Source: Saccoglossus kowalevskii (taxonomy: Eukaryota > Hemichordata > Enteropneusta > Harrimaniidae). From it: a stretch of 16,885 nt of DNA. The notes beneath the pieces are model-generated. The model ran no database searches. It saw only the letters and a list, made by a program, of their open reading frames with translations, and was not told the origin of the DNA. Of the stretch, positions 1-10,161 are shown piece by piece. The position numbers and the translations under genes are program-made. Position 1 is the first letter of the stretch, and each line of letters opens with the position of its first letter. The stretch is taken from contig NW_003105101.1 in assembly GCF_000003605.2 (NCBI RefSeq), positions 446,434-463,318 of the forward strand, read 5' to 3'.

Positions 1-477
1 GTTCATTTTGTAATGATATCTCTAATTCTCTAATTTTGGTGAATATTTTTATAATTTTTGGTAAAAAGTGATATTTTCGACTTCTTGTTAAAAACCACAA
101 GTCCGATTGCTTTGATATTACATATATAGGTACTACATGTGGACCTCTCTCAAATTTGTTCATTTTGTAATGATATCTTTAATTCTCTAATTTTAGTGAA
201 TATTTTTATAATTTTTGAGAAAAAGTGATATTTTCGACTTCTTGTTAAAAACCGCAAGTCCGATTGCTTTTATATTACATATATAGGTACTACATGTGGA
301 CCTCTTTCAGATTTGTTAATATCGTGGTGATATCTTCAATTATCTAATATTGATGATTATTTTTGTCATTTTTGGTGAAAAATTATATTTTTGAATTCTT
401 GTTGAAAACAGCAAGTCCTGTTGCTTTGATACAATACATATTGTTCATTTTCTAATGATATCTTCAGTTCTTTAATT
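1..477. repeat. Tandem repeat array, 157-bp unit (about 3 copies, cut by the left edge)
   Basis: Units start at GTTCATTTTGTAATGATATC (1), again at 158 and, more diverged, at 315. A shortened further start lies at 443. Copies 1 and 2 are almost identical over 157 bases and share CAAGTCCGATTGCTTT and AGGTACTACATGTGGACC; copy 3 is diverged and about 128 bases long. The array probably continues left of the window. A separate fragment of the same unit lies at 4626-4658, so the family is dispersed as well as tandem. No coding content is supported. Confidence 0.9.
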
Positions 478-1847
478 GAAATGTGCATTGCTAACAACGG
501 AGCTATCTCAGCCGACTGCTTGTCTATATTTTTCAAACAAATAAAATTTACTAAAAACATATTTTCACACTTTATGAGCCTAATTTCCTATTAGAATTAA
601 ACAAAATGTCTGGTACATGTACGTCATTATGACTGACATGTGATGAAACTACATGTGCATGCATTTTCAACACCTTATTTTAATGATTGGAAAAATCACG
701 CACTGTTGACATTTTGTGAAATTTCTTCTCAAGAACAAATCTTGCACTGCTCCAAGCTGTGATATTTGAATAATGATGTAAAAAAGACAAATTATTAATT
801 TTTTTTTTTAATAAGTGTAGTTTAGTAACCAGTTGGCCCATCAGCTGTCACTTTTCATTCATAGGTAGTTTTAAATCGCCTGAATTTCTCCCAGCATGCA
901 TTGCTTCATAATATATTCTGTAAACCACTATATTTGTAAGGGAGACAAATTTACGAGTATGAGAAAAAATGTTGTTGTAGTGGATCATTCAGGCAGTAAG
1001 ATGTCATGACTTTCATAAAAATGGAATTCTCATTAATGACCTCAAAATCGTGGAAATTGATAGCTGCGAAAATTGAATGTTTTACAGTTTAAATTGACCC
1101 TTGGGATTGATTGGTTTATAATACCTGTGTGACATCTGGTTTGTTTTGTTCTTACCCAGACAAAATTACTGCAGACTATAAAGACAGTATGGTTTATTAT
1201 TTTAAATTCCAGTCAACTTTTTATCACCTTTCCTAATTAACCCTTTGAGCACCATTTTTTTTTCCTGCTCAAATTTTTAAATTTGTTCGCTTTTCACTGA
1301 ATTCAATCCTAATTTTGGACCAAAGTGACATAGTTTTTGATCCAACATTTTGAATTTTTCATAATATTTTATGTGGAAAAGAGATTATAAAAAGAATTAT
1401 TTCATAAATGGTGCCTAAAATTGACTAATTTCCATATTTTTCAAAAAAGTTAATCAAGACGTGTATGAGTCAATTATGTTCATTTGATCCAAAATTCACA
1501 GAAATAACACAAATATATCTACTCATAAATGTGCAAAACGATGGTGTTTCAAGGGTTTTTACTGTTACCATGGTAACAATTGAAATTAATGTGTTGCCAT
1601 CACAACAGGAATAATCAAGTGAATTAATATTTCAGTCTATTCTTCGCTAAAATGTTGGTTTAACGGTATTCTAATATTTAAAAAAACAAACTTTTAGTAC
1701 ATTTTGGAGTAAACAAACAAACAACCATTCGCTCGTGATCTTATTAACGATATAGGGGGATAATTGGTAGTATTTTGTGAAAAGTGAAAAAGTTGATTTA
1801 TAATTCATGAGAAAACAAAATAGGATTACATGTAGGTTATCATCTTA
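478..1847. other. AT-rich non-coding stretch
   Basis: There is no credible open frame and no tandem structure. Apart from the X-box-like palindrome at 1564-1577, I see only homopolymer A/T runs and a TCCCAGCATGC segment near 889-899, which resembles part of the ZNF143 site but has no promoter context. Confidence 0.6.
1564..1577. promoter_or_regulatory. Perfect palindromic X-box-like (RFX-type) site
   Basis: GTTACCATGGTAAC is a perfect 14-base palindrome that fits the RFX X-box pattern (GTNRCC, two-base spacer, RGYAAC). No gene start is visible close by, so use as a regulatory site is unproven and chance occurrence is possible. Confidence 0.3.
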
Positions 1848-2083
1848 ACCTTTTCACCACCAGCTCTTTTCATCACAAATTCACAAAATAGCTCTGTTTA
1901 TAGTCTGCACTTTCCTTCAGAAGATTGGGAAAAACTAGCCAAATTTTTTTTTAGTAAAAACTGAAAATTGACTCAACTTTTGTCTGTTGGCTCCAAAATT
2001 AGGGTTTCATTTCCAGAAATAGGGAAGAATATAAGAAAAAAGTGCAGAAAAGGTTGGGCGAGAATGTCTGGTGGTGAAAAGGT
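1848..2083. mobile_element. MITE-like element, family C, copy 1 (16-bp terminal inverted repeats)
   Basis: The left end ACCTTTTCACCACCAG (1848-1863) is the exact reverse complement of the right end CTGGTGGTGAAAAGGT (2068-2083), which defines a 236-bp non-coding element. A second, more decayed copy lies at 6900-7133 in the same orientation. Shared internal blocks include CACAAAATAG, TGTTTATAGTCT, ACTTTCCTT, GATTGACTCAA and AAGAAAAAAGTGCAGA. No transposase frame is present, so mobility would have depended on enzymes supplied elsewhere. A clear target-site duplication is not visible. Confidence 0.8.
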
Positions 2084-2277
2084 CAAGACCTCGTTCCCAC
2101 CCAAAGATTTGTTTTCAGTTTTCACCCAAACAGTTGTTTCCAGCGTGCATGTCTGAGCACAACTGTTTTTTTTTTCAGTTTCATTCTAAAATATTTTAAA
2201 AATAAAGGAAAACTGCCAAAAAACAGATTTTTTAATCTTGCGACTATACAAGCGCCTTTTTTTAGCCATACATGAGC

Positions 2278-2480
2278 TACTGTGGAATACTTTATTTTCG
2301 CTGGGATTAATTTTCGCTGAAAGGGCTTTTTAGACATTTTGTATGGAATATATTTTTACTGATTTTTGATGAGGTTAATGTGAAATATAGGAAAAAAAGT
2401 ATATTCGCTGGATTTTATTTTCACGGAATCTTCCCTTCAGCGAAAATAAATTCCAAGTGAAAATAAAGTATTCTACAGTA
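2278..2480. mobile_element. MITE-like element, family A, copy 1 (about 45-bp TIRs)
   Basis: The left arm (2278-2321) begins TACTGTGGAATACTTTATTT. The right arm (2436-2480), reverse complemented, begins TACTGTAGAATACTTTATTT, and the arms match over roughly 40 of 45 positions, including TTTTCGCTGAA. TA at each edge is compatible with a TA target-site duplication, as in Tc1/mariner-type elements. At 203 bp there is no coding capacity. Two other copies are at 8015-8195 and 11152-11364, and a related element lies at 9951-10161. Confidence 0.85.
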
Positions 2481-3357
2481 TCTAGTTTGGGATAATATTA
2501 TTCAATTAATTAAATGCCCAAAAAATCAATTTATTTTTTCCAATATACTGTTTCGATGTGGATGTTAACGTGATACAGAATCAAGATGGAATTTTGTTTT
2601 TAAAATCCTGTAAGCTTTAAGTTTTAATCTCACTCCAAGACATACTTCTTATAGTTTATTGGGGATAATTGTCCAAGTTGACTTCCCCACCTTTTATTAT
2701 AGATTTTACAGGGTGTATTCTTGTTAGGATTTTAGGTGTGGCTTCCAGTATAGGCTACAAACAGTTGTTGGATTATGTCTTCTCAATTGACATAAGGTCG
2801 ATTAACCAAACAAAACAGAGTTGTTCGAGTTTTGTCACCATGAACTCATTTTAAACCCACATACATTTTTTCAAATTTATGATCAAGACTTGTATCCAAC
2901 TATATTTATTTTGTCAAAAATTTAGAAAAGTACATAAAATTATGGCACTCTTAGAGGTTAACCAAACTTCAGTGTCAAGGTCATAACATTTCTAAAATTT
3001 TACAGATGAGATTCAATCATATTTAAAAATTGATATGTACATTTAGGACTAATGTTTTAAAACCACAAAATGTCAAATCATTATTAAAAAAATTAAAATT
3101 GTAAAAATTTAGAATCGGGTAGTTTATTTAGCAAGTACAGTAAATATTGAATAAAGTCAAAGTAAACTCAAACGTAACAACAGGAAATTAAAATGAGTTG
3201 GAAATAAATATATTTTCACCAATGAAAATGGTTATTTTTTAGTCATTTACTAATTGTTCCTATGGTAAAAAGATTTCAACATTCCAAAGTCTTTTTTGGT
3301 TACAAGTGATGAAAAATTAAATATATCTTTAACTTAGTGTGTATCAAATGTCTGCTC
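2481..3357. other. AT-rich non-coding stretch
   Basis: Only short accidental open frames occur (the longest about 61 codons near 2669-2854, with no family resemblance and an N-terminus that needs a non-ATG start). I see no repeat or structured element here. Confidence 0.6.
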
Positions 3358-3360
3358 CAC

Positions 3361-3640
3361 TGATACCTCAAAAAAATAATCATTGCATTTAAATGAAACT
3401 TGCCCGAGGACAATGTGCAGACCTGATTAGTTTTTGGTTAAAAATTGTGCATATTAATTACCTAATTTTCATAATATTCAGCCGATTTTCAGCTTTTCCA
3501 ATGATATCTCAGGAACCACTCTATAAATTTCAGTAAAACTTGGTACATAGATGACCTGGGACAATGCACAGACCTGATTAGTTTGGGATGAAAACCATGC
3601 ATATTGATTACCTAATCTGCATAATAATATTAACTCAAAA
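3361..3640. repeat. Diverged tandem duplication, about 141-151-bp offset
   Basis: The blocks TGATACCTCA (3361), CAATGTGCAGACCTGATTAG (3411) and GCATATTAATTACCTAATTT recur as TGATATCTCA (3502), CAATGCACAGACCTGATTAG (3562) and GCATATTGATTACCTAATCT. The offset changes from 141 to 151 through a small indel. The family is probably an interspersed repeat caught as two units. Confidence 0.8.
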
Positions 3641-4625
3641 TGTTCTATTGAAATTGCATAATTAACCAAAAATATAGAAACACATGTAATGTACGTGAGG
3701 ATATGTGCTAATAAAGCAAATACGGTATGTTTTGTAAGAAGATTTATTTCATCTGATATGATCAGTCAACATAATTTGGTTAACTTTATAACAACAAAGC
3801 TCTTTGATGCAGATACTTTTTTTTTGCTTTTTGTTTTTTAATGTTGCCAGTATTTGTTGGATTGCCAGTGGTTTCAATGATGCTTTAATTCGTGAACAAG
3901 AAGACTTGAAGTGGTAATAGGTGGTTCAGTGTTTAGTACAAACATGGGCATTGAAATGTATTCTGCTAAGTACCTGTGGGATTACCGTACGTTACATGTT
4001 CATGACATGATGTAAATATATATGCTGGTAGTTATTGTTTTATATTTAAACAATAATGGATGACCCTGTCAACCCAAGAAGGACAAAAGCACATTTTGTT
4101 TTTATTAGCTTGAGTCTGTTATAGGTTGGCTGGGTGTTTGTATTATTATTTTTTAGTGCTGTCAATACTAGTTAATATGAATATAAAACAGAAAACTTAG
4201 CAAAAAGTCCACAGTGAACAGAGCAGTTTTACTGTCACAGGCCCAGTAATCTGCATAATTTAAAACGCTATTTACTTGAATCGTAAGATACAAGTTTTGA
4301 TATGTCAACTCCCACCACAAATTCGGGTGAGCGATCTTGTTGATCAGCCACCATGTCAGCAACATCTAGAAGCGCACTTACTAAATAGAACGCTGTAATC
4401 AAAGACCCTTTATGCTGCATAGCAGAGTAGGCAATGTCTGATTTCAATATTGAATTCCATTATTATTGACAATGAACTCTTATATTTTACCTGCATTTTA
4501 TAATTCTTTTTAAATATTCACTGCTTTATTTGGTTTCAATACAACATTGTATTCCTATACATGGTATGGGGCCTTGATGAGATGCATTATGGAGAATATT
4601 CTTTAAAAATTATGTCATAAAATGG
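3641..4625. other. AT-rich non-coding stretch
   Basis: No gene, repeat or clear regulatory structure is seen. The 65-codon minus-strand frame at 4168-4365 has no recognisable features. Confidence 0.6.
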
Positions 4626-4658
4626 AATTGCTTTGATATTACATATATACATACTACA
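4626..4658 (+). repeat. Dispersed fragment of the 157-bp repeat
   Basis: ATTGCTTTGATATTACATAT plus the following ATACATACTACAC matches the ATTGCTTTGATATTACATATATAGGTACTACAT-type segment of the array at 1-314 with only a few mismatches, in the same orientation. Confidence 0.7.
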
Positions 4659-4909
4659 CTTCAAAAAGCGTCATTTCGAACCTCAAAATTCAGTCTCTGG
4701 TACAATGCGGTGCGGTCCATGCCATGCACCATTGCAAAGATCATTAAACAAGCTTTATTGTGGACTAAAAAACAGTACTAGCAAAGTTTCGAAACATTAC
4801 AATATTGCTGATTCAAAAATACAACGAAAAATGTGCTGAAAAACGAAAAATTACATAAACTTAACGAGAAATTCTCTGATTTTCAAAATTCCAACTTTCC
4901 CATTCTCAC

Positions 4910-5140
4910 AAACACGATTCCTCTACGTATAAAAGATCTGCGCATGCTTTATGTCCTTTGACATTTACCGCGACACCGTAAAACAAGACCTTGGAGTGTG
5001 TACTGTGCACAGCAATGCTTGAGAGTAAATGACACGTCGGCGACGATCCTGTGGTGAAAGGACGATAAGACAAAGGGAATTATGGGATTAAACTTGTCTA
5101 AAACAAAAGAAGTTTAGGAGGATTATTTTGGCTGTGAGTC
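4910..5140 (+). promoter_or_regulatory. Candidate promoter and non-coding first exon (CpG-rich patch, TATA box, splice donor)
   Basis: Seen: within very AT- and CpG-poor DNA this patch carries a cluster of CpGs (for example ACACGTCGGCGACGATCC near 5032). TATAAAAG lies at 4928-4935, and TGCGCATGC (4939-4947), like the NRF1 core, is four bases downstream. If transcription starts about 30 bases past the TATA box, a leader of roughly 170 bases would end at a consensus donor, GGCT|GTGAGT (5134). The leader would contain two short upstream frames, 5015-5032 (5 codons) and 5082-5117 (11 codons, beginning MGLNLSK). Inference: this could be the transcription start and untranslated first exon of the L3MBTL3-like gene, spliced to the acceptor at 13336. 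It could instead belong to an unseen transcript. Confidence 0.4.
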
Positions 5141-6899
5141 CTTCTCTTTTTACCTCCATGTATCATCTAAATAACCATGGCTTGCATAATTAAAAACATG
5201 CTCTGGACCAATCAGAACATTGTATTCAGGCAATTGAAATGTTTCTATAATAAATATAAATAAATTATAAAAATTACCTGTATGTATTTATACTTTCTTT
5301 ATTTACAAGTTGGTGGATTTATTGAGGATTGCAATGTTTTACCGTTATTCTTGAACCGTTTAAATGTTTCCTGCCAAAACTGTATTTTACTGTTATAATT
5401 TCATAAATTCCAAATATGATTCATTTCAATCTAGTTTTGGAAAACTAATGATATAAAAAAAGAAATTTGTCATGAAAAGAATCGATTCTCAAAGATTTGA
5501 AATAAAAATGTTACGTTCTCTATATTGTATCTTTGGTTTTCGTATAGTAATTGTTTCTACAGTTATTTGTTGATTTAGAAAAATGCATTTCTGTCAACAT
5601 ATTGTCATCTCCGGCTGGATGTTAAAATGTAATTTCACATTTGGGGGTTTTGGGGTTGCTTGCTCCGTATAGTAGTTCCTTTTTAAATATTTCAATGTCT
5701 ATAAAATAATAAGATTGATTGAAACAACATTATTCAATATTGCTTTCTATTCATATTTTAAAATTTCTTCTGATAGCTAAGCTTGAATGCATCCCATATT
5801 TTTTCTTCTGAAATTGGGATTTAATGGAATAATTTCTTAATCTTTCGTTGTATGGCTGTTATTAACAGATAATTCATGCATCCGTAACTTATGTGTTTAA
5901 TTAATTGTAATTAATTAAATATGGATAATTATACAGGTTTGTCTACCACTAAACATGCTGACAGTAATACACAGGTATAAACTAGTAATTATTTTGTACT
6001 TCAAATGTAACAGAAAATAAAATTAAAATTATTTGTAATATAATGTGAAAAAGACGAAGTTACATAAAATGAGATTATGTATAATACTGCTTTAATTTAT
6101 TATATTTAATTATAAGATATTTCAGTTTGGCAATAAATATATTATTTTTTAATCACTGCATTAATCATGTATTCTCAGGATTGATTTAAGCATAATTTAA
6201 TAGAAATTATTATCGCCTTCAAAAATTGCTTGTTGTAGGTTAATTTGTCTCCCGTTATTTGATTGATGTCTTGTTTGCATGTCTTGTGTGAAGGAAATTG
6301 TTCATCTTTTCGATGTGAATGCTCGAAGCAGAAACAATGAAAGCTGTCAAAACCAAAATTGTTGATAGTTCTTTTTTTTTTAAAGTGTCATTTTATTTCC
6401 AAGATTAAAGATCAGGGAAAATAGACTTTTTTACTTTTTACTGTAAAATAAAAGAAATCTGAGTGCACACATTATAGTCAGTGGAGTGTACAGGGATATT
6501 AAGAATCCTTCATAATCTGAATCATTCTGTATAATGAACAATTTCTTTTTCGCTTCACTTTAGAAAGCTTTTTAATTTTTAAAAATGTGACAATGGTGGC
6601 AATAAGGTTCAAAATTAACTTTTGCTGAGATAACTATAATAATCTATTTTTAGAAAATTATTACCACAAATTACCACTGTATGTTTTTATCCTTCCATAT
6701 TTTATCATAACACATTATGGTTTATTCAGCTAAAAATATTTTATTTTATCATTCCTTATCGCTTAAATGCATACCTAAGGTCCTTAAATTTCGACATTGC
6801 TTTCAGAATTATAACATCTACTTAAAATTGAACTAAATTACCCTCAAACTTTTAGTAGGAAATTAGTAGCTCGAGATGAAGGCATTGTTGTAATTATTA
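5141..6899. other. Long AT-rich non-coding stretch, possibly intronic
   Basis: No open frame of note occurs across about 1.7 kb, the emptiest part of the window. There is an AATTAATTGTAATTAATT palindrome near 5900 and several long A/T runs. If the 4.9-5.1 kb patch is the first exon, this is the start of its intron. Confidence 0.55.
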
Positions 6900-7133
6900 A
6901 CCTTTTCACAGCTACTTCATCACAAAATTATTCACAAAATAGTCCTGTTTATAGTCTATACTTTCCTTGAGTAGATTGCAACAAAAATAACCATATTTTT
7001 TGGGTAAAAACTGAAGATTGACTCAAATTTTGTCAGTTTGCTCCAAAATTAGGATTCATTTTCAATCATTGCGAAAGACATGTAAGAAAAAAGTGCAGAC
7101 AAATTTGGGCGAGAAAGTCTGGTGGCGATAATA
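6900..7133. mobile_element. MITE-like element, family C, copy 2 (decayed ends)
   Basis: This is co-linear with the element at 1848-2083 over its whole length and has almost the same size (about 234 bp). The left end begins ACCTTTTCAC, then loses part of the CACCAG motif. The right end CTGGTGGCGATAAT has two or more substitutions. The decay of both ends suggests an old, immobile copy. Confidence 0.75.
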
Positions 7134-7208
7134 TTCAAAATAAGGATTATTATCATAAGGTTGGTTTAACAAAATTTAAGTTGCAAAAAATAATATCATT
7201 TCAAGTAA

Positions 7209-7386
7209 TACTGTAAAATCTGTATTAGAAGCCACATCCCTAATAGAAAATGCAACCATTGTTTTTGAACAATTGTGAACCAAAAATTCACCAAAATGTG
7301 TGGATGGTCTAATAGAAGCTGCATCCCGTCTGTTACATTGTACCATTTTAATAGAACTCACAGCTTCTAATAGAGCTTTTACAGTA
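7209..7386. mobile_element. MITE-like element, family D, intact copy
   Basis: The left end is TACTGTAAAATCTGTATTAG followed by AAGC; the right end GCTTCTAATAGAGC then TTTTACAGTA is nearly its reverse complement (TACTGTAAAAGCTCTATTAG, then AAGC). The interior holds further TAATAGAAGC-type modules in both orientations. It is 178 bp with TA at both edges. The 87-codon minus-strand frame spanning it is a by-product of the repeat. Confidence 0.8.
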
Positions 7387-8014
7387 TTCACTTCTATGAC
7401 TTGTATTTTTAAAAACATATGATTGATGTATTTTAACACAATACATGTAATATTGAAACATAAAATCCATTCATTTTATAGAATTTTGGTTAGATCTAAT
7501 TGCAACCACCTTTGAGCACTCGAAACTTGTTTCCTTTCATGAAATAAAAAAAACATTATATTGCTACCATATTTCTTCCAAAATTTTGATTAAGAATAGA
7601 TCTGTAGCTAATGCGAGGTTATGTCCATTTTGTCTAAAAATAATAAATAAGGTAAAGAAAATTACATAGAAATTTACAAAATGTAGATCCAAAATATTCA
7701 CAGAAAAAATAATAAAATGATGAATACAATTGTTGTATCCCTCAATTTCACTTGAATCAATATTAAAGCTTAGGGAGTAATGTAAGAAATTTGATAAAAT
7801 TTGATAAAAAGAAAATAGATACAGCGATTTGTGAAATACTTATGGAAGTCAGTGGTGTATGATGAGGTGGTACCTCAGTTATGTACACGTGTATGAACTG
7901 TTAGTGCTTGAACTATTCTTTGACCTTTCAACTTTTCACCATGCGACATTTAACAGTCAGGTTTGTATAATTTCAAACATGATTACAAGTCTGAAAACCC
8001 ACAATTTTGCCACT
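7387..8014. other. AT-rich non-coding stretch
   Basis: It contains a short direct repeat (AATTTGATAAA twice near 7789-7810) and otherwise nothing I can identify. The open frame starting at 7859 runs into a transposon copy and is not supported. Confidence 0.55.
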
Positions 8015-8195
8015 TACTGTAAAATACTTATATTTTATCTGAAATTAATTTTAGCTAAAAAATTCTTTTTGGGTATTTTGTATGTATTGAGTTTATTTTC
8101 ATTGATTTTTGATGAGTTAAATGTAAAATATAGAAAAAATAGTATATTCTCTTGATTTTCTCTGAATCACTTCATCAGCGAAAATATGTTTATAC
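8015..8195. mobile_element. MITE-like element, family A, degenerate copy
   Basis: It starts TACTGTAAAATACTTATATT and keeps the family A interior in order (AATTAATTTTAGCT, TTTTTGGGTATTTTGTATG, ATTGATTTTTGATGAG, AGTATATTCTC, then CAGCGAAAATA near 8178). The right terminus is lost or strongly diverged, so the end is approximate. A 98-codon open frame covering most of this copy is accidental. Confidence 0.75.
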
Positions 8196-8936
8196 ATAAA
8201 AGACTGATGGGAATTTACCAATTCAATGAATTTTGTTTATGTGACTCATTACTGGTATGCGGCTAAGGCGCCAACAAAAATCACACTACAACTTTTTTTC
8301 AAAGATTTGCAAAATTCATGAGAATACAAGGTTCCAATTTTCACACTAAAATTTTGATGCAACTTTTTGATTTGTCTATAGTTTTTGGGATAATTTTTGA
8401 CCAAATTGGAATAATTTGTTATTGGTTAAATTTGATTTTAATAGTCTAAAGATGGTATGATCATGTTCTTTTCTAATAAAAAAAACTTATTAAAAATAAA
8501 GAACTGAATAGTTTAATATATATAGGACAATTATTAATTATTCGGTGTTTGGATTCTAATGAATTACGTAAAATGAAAGTAGACTTATCACGTTGATGTA
8601 TTGCTTTGTTAAAATTAATTTGTGTTTGTTGTTCATTTTGATTGGGGAGGGGGGGGGGTTTAATTATTGTCCTTGAGTCAAACCCGGTGTCAAATCAGGC
8701 AAATAATCCAATGTTGCTTTTAATGTTTATTTTGCTGGTAGACCACCGCAATCACATTATAGTTAATTTATTTCACTACATGGCATTCAATGTTTCCAGC
8801 AGTCTGTTATGTGTAGGTCAAAGGTTATTTCTTTGTTTAACTGAGAATGAATGTAATAGTAATATTTGATTTGATAACATTTCTATCAGCTGTTAATATT
8901 TGGGTAATTAATATTTGGGTAACAAAAACTAAAAAG
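8196..8936. other. Non-coding stretch with G tract and 15-bp tandem duplication
   Basis: It contains G10 at 8649-8658 (preceded by GGGGA) and a perfect 15-bp duplication, TTAATATTTGGGTAA, at 8893-8907 and 8908-8922, just left of the truncated family D element. No supported gene is present. Confidence 0.6.
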
Positions 8937-9030
8937 TACCGTAAAATCTGTATTAAAAGCCACATCCTTAATAGAAGCCGCACCCATTCTTTTTGAACAA
9001 TTGAGACTCAAAAATTCACCATTTCTCTCA
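8937..9030. mobile_element. Family D element, truncated copy (left half only)
   Basis: TACCGTAAAATCTGTATTAA, then AAGCCACATCC, TTTTTGAACAATTG and CAAAAATTCACCA align in order with the left half of 7209-7386. The match stops near 9030 and no right terminus is found, so this is a deleted or partial copy. Confidence 0.75.
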
Positions 9031-9183
9031 CCATTTCTTTGTGTTTTAAAGCACCTGTTTAAAAAACTTCCAGTGCTTTTGTATGTTTATATGTATTGAA
9101 TACACTTCAGCATTCTTTAAAGGAAATATTGCTGCAATTAAACTCAAAACGCAAACAGAAATTTTTTGAAGCAATGAATTTAA

Positions 9184-9371
9184 AACGCGGTGGTCGTGCT
9201 GCACGTGTTCGAATTTCATGTAAATAAACAATGTATTTTACATGTGTTGTATACGTCGCTATGAGTCCCATATCGAACAGGACGCGACACGACTGCCGCC
9301 CTTTAACATATGTTGTATACGTAACATGGGACCCACGTCGATTTGTCACAGAACGACAACTAAAGCTCCTC
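9184..9371. repeat. CpG-rich island-like patch with 66-bp tandem duplication
   Basis: Two diverged units begin ACATGTGTTGTATACGT (9240) and ACATATGTTGTATACGT (9306), 66 bases apart, and later parts (GTCCCA/GACCCA, ACGAC) also align. The patch has many CpGs in otherwise CpG-poor DNA. An inverted repeat CATGTAAA/TTTACATG (9217-9224 with 9237-9244) adjoins the first unit. Overlapping open frames on both strands argue against coding. It could be a young insertion or an unmethylated regulatory patch. Confidence 0.6.
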
Positions 9372-9950
9372 CAAAGTCTCATTCTTTGGTTTTACTTCTC
9401 ATTCTAGGGAAATTAGGAAATGGTGCTTTATTTTGTTTTGTATTAAGATTATTCAATAACGCAGATATGTTTAACACTTTTAATAAAACTTTTGGATACA
9501 TGCATTGCAGTTTGATTAGGATCAACACATGTCCTCTGAAACAGAAAAACAAACATTTCCCTGTTCTACCACATGTGGCGCACTTCATTAGTATGCAAAA
9601 TTGCAGAAAAAAAGTTGAGACGTAATTTTTAAAATGACATGCATGATAGCAAAAAGCAAAATGTTTTTCTTTTTGTCTGGCAAATTTAATCAGGATGCAA
9701 GTTGATAGAATTTCAATATGGATCCGGTACAACTATGTCTGACTTTTGCTATTGTTGCTAGCAAGCAAGATTTGTAATTGCTTAGTATGTTAACTTACAT
9801 CCTGGGAGGCATTGTTGACCTAAACGACCTTTACAAAACAAACAATAAATCTCTTCTTATTTCTTTTCGGTCAACGGTGTTTGATTGATTCAGTATAGGT
9901 TCATAATTCAACACATTGTGTTTTGTGTTAGATTTAAGGTTTTCTTGGAC
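9372..9950. other. Non-coding stretch with overlapping open frames on both strands
   Basis: Plus-strand (to 9625, 127 codons) and minus-strand (9379-9732, 117 codons) frames are both open. Neither shows a domain, a signal peptide I trust or splice context. They are probably chance, or remnants of an unrecognised element. Confidence 0.5.
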
Positions 9951-10161
9951 TACTGTAAAATGACTAATTTTCACTGGGTTTAAATTTCGCTGATTTACCA
10001 TTTCAGGCATATTCAGTGGGTTTTAAATTCACGGTTTTGTCATTTAGATAATGTGTTCTATGCCCAATTTTACATATTCAGTGGGTTTTAATTTAGCGCA
10101 TTTTCCACTCAGCGAAATAAGCTAAATTAAAACCCAGTGAATAATTAACCCCTTTACAGTA
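9951..10161. mobile_element. MITE-like element, family B (related to A), with internal 22-bp hairpin
   Basis: It begins TACTGTAAAATG and ends CTTTACAGTA, and the arms share (T/A)TTCACTGGGTTT and TTCGCTGA modules. Internally, the segment at 10076-10097 pairs with 10121-10142 at 21 of 22 positions. A related direct copy (CATATTCAGTGGGTTTTAAA) starts at 10008, so the interior contains both direct and inverted copies of one module. It is about 211 bp and non-coding. Confidence 0.75.

Noticed and set aside
886-905. ZNF143-like TCCCAGCATGC promoter motif
   Set aside because: Only part of the consensus is present, with no CpG enrichment, TATA box or exon nearby.
1968-2156. 62-codon open frame
   Set aside because: It lies almost wholly in the family C inverted-repeat element and lacks an ATG start.
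7176-7439. 87-codon minus-strand open frame
   Set aside because: It spans the family D element and is produced by its repeat modules.
7859-8155. 98-codon plus-strand open frame with hydrophobic stretches
   Set aside because: More than a third of it lies in a degenerate family A transposon copy; the hydrophobicity reflects T-rich DNA.
9184-9222. Possible tRNA because of a GTTCGAAT T-loop-like motif
   Set aside because: No acceptor stem, D arm or anticodon arm can be formed around it.
9242-9625. 127-codon plus-strand open frame
   Set aside because: It overlaps open minus-strand frames of similar length, begins inside a 66-bp duplication, and shows no domain or splice context.
9379-9732. 117-codon minus-strand open frame
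   Set aside because: It mirrors the plus-strand frame, and its Cys/Phe-rich content has no recognisable pattern.
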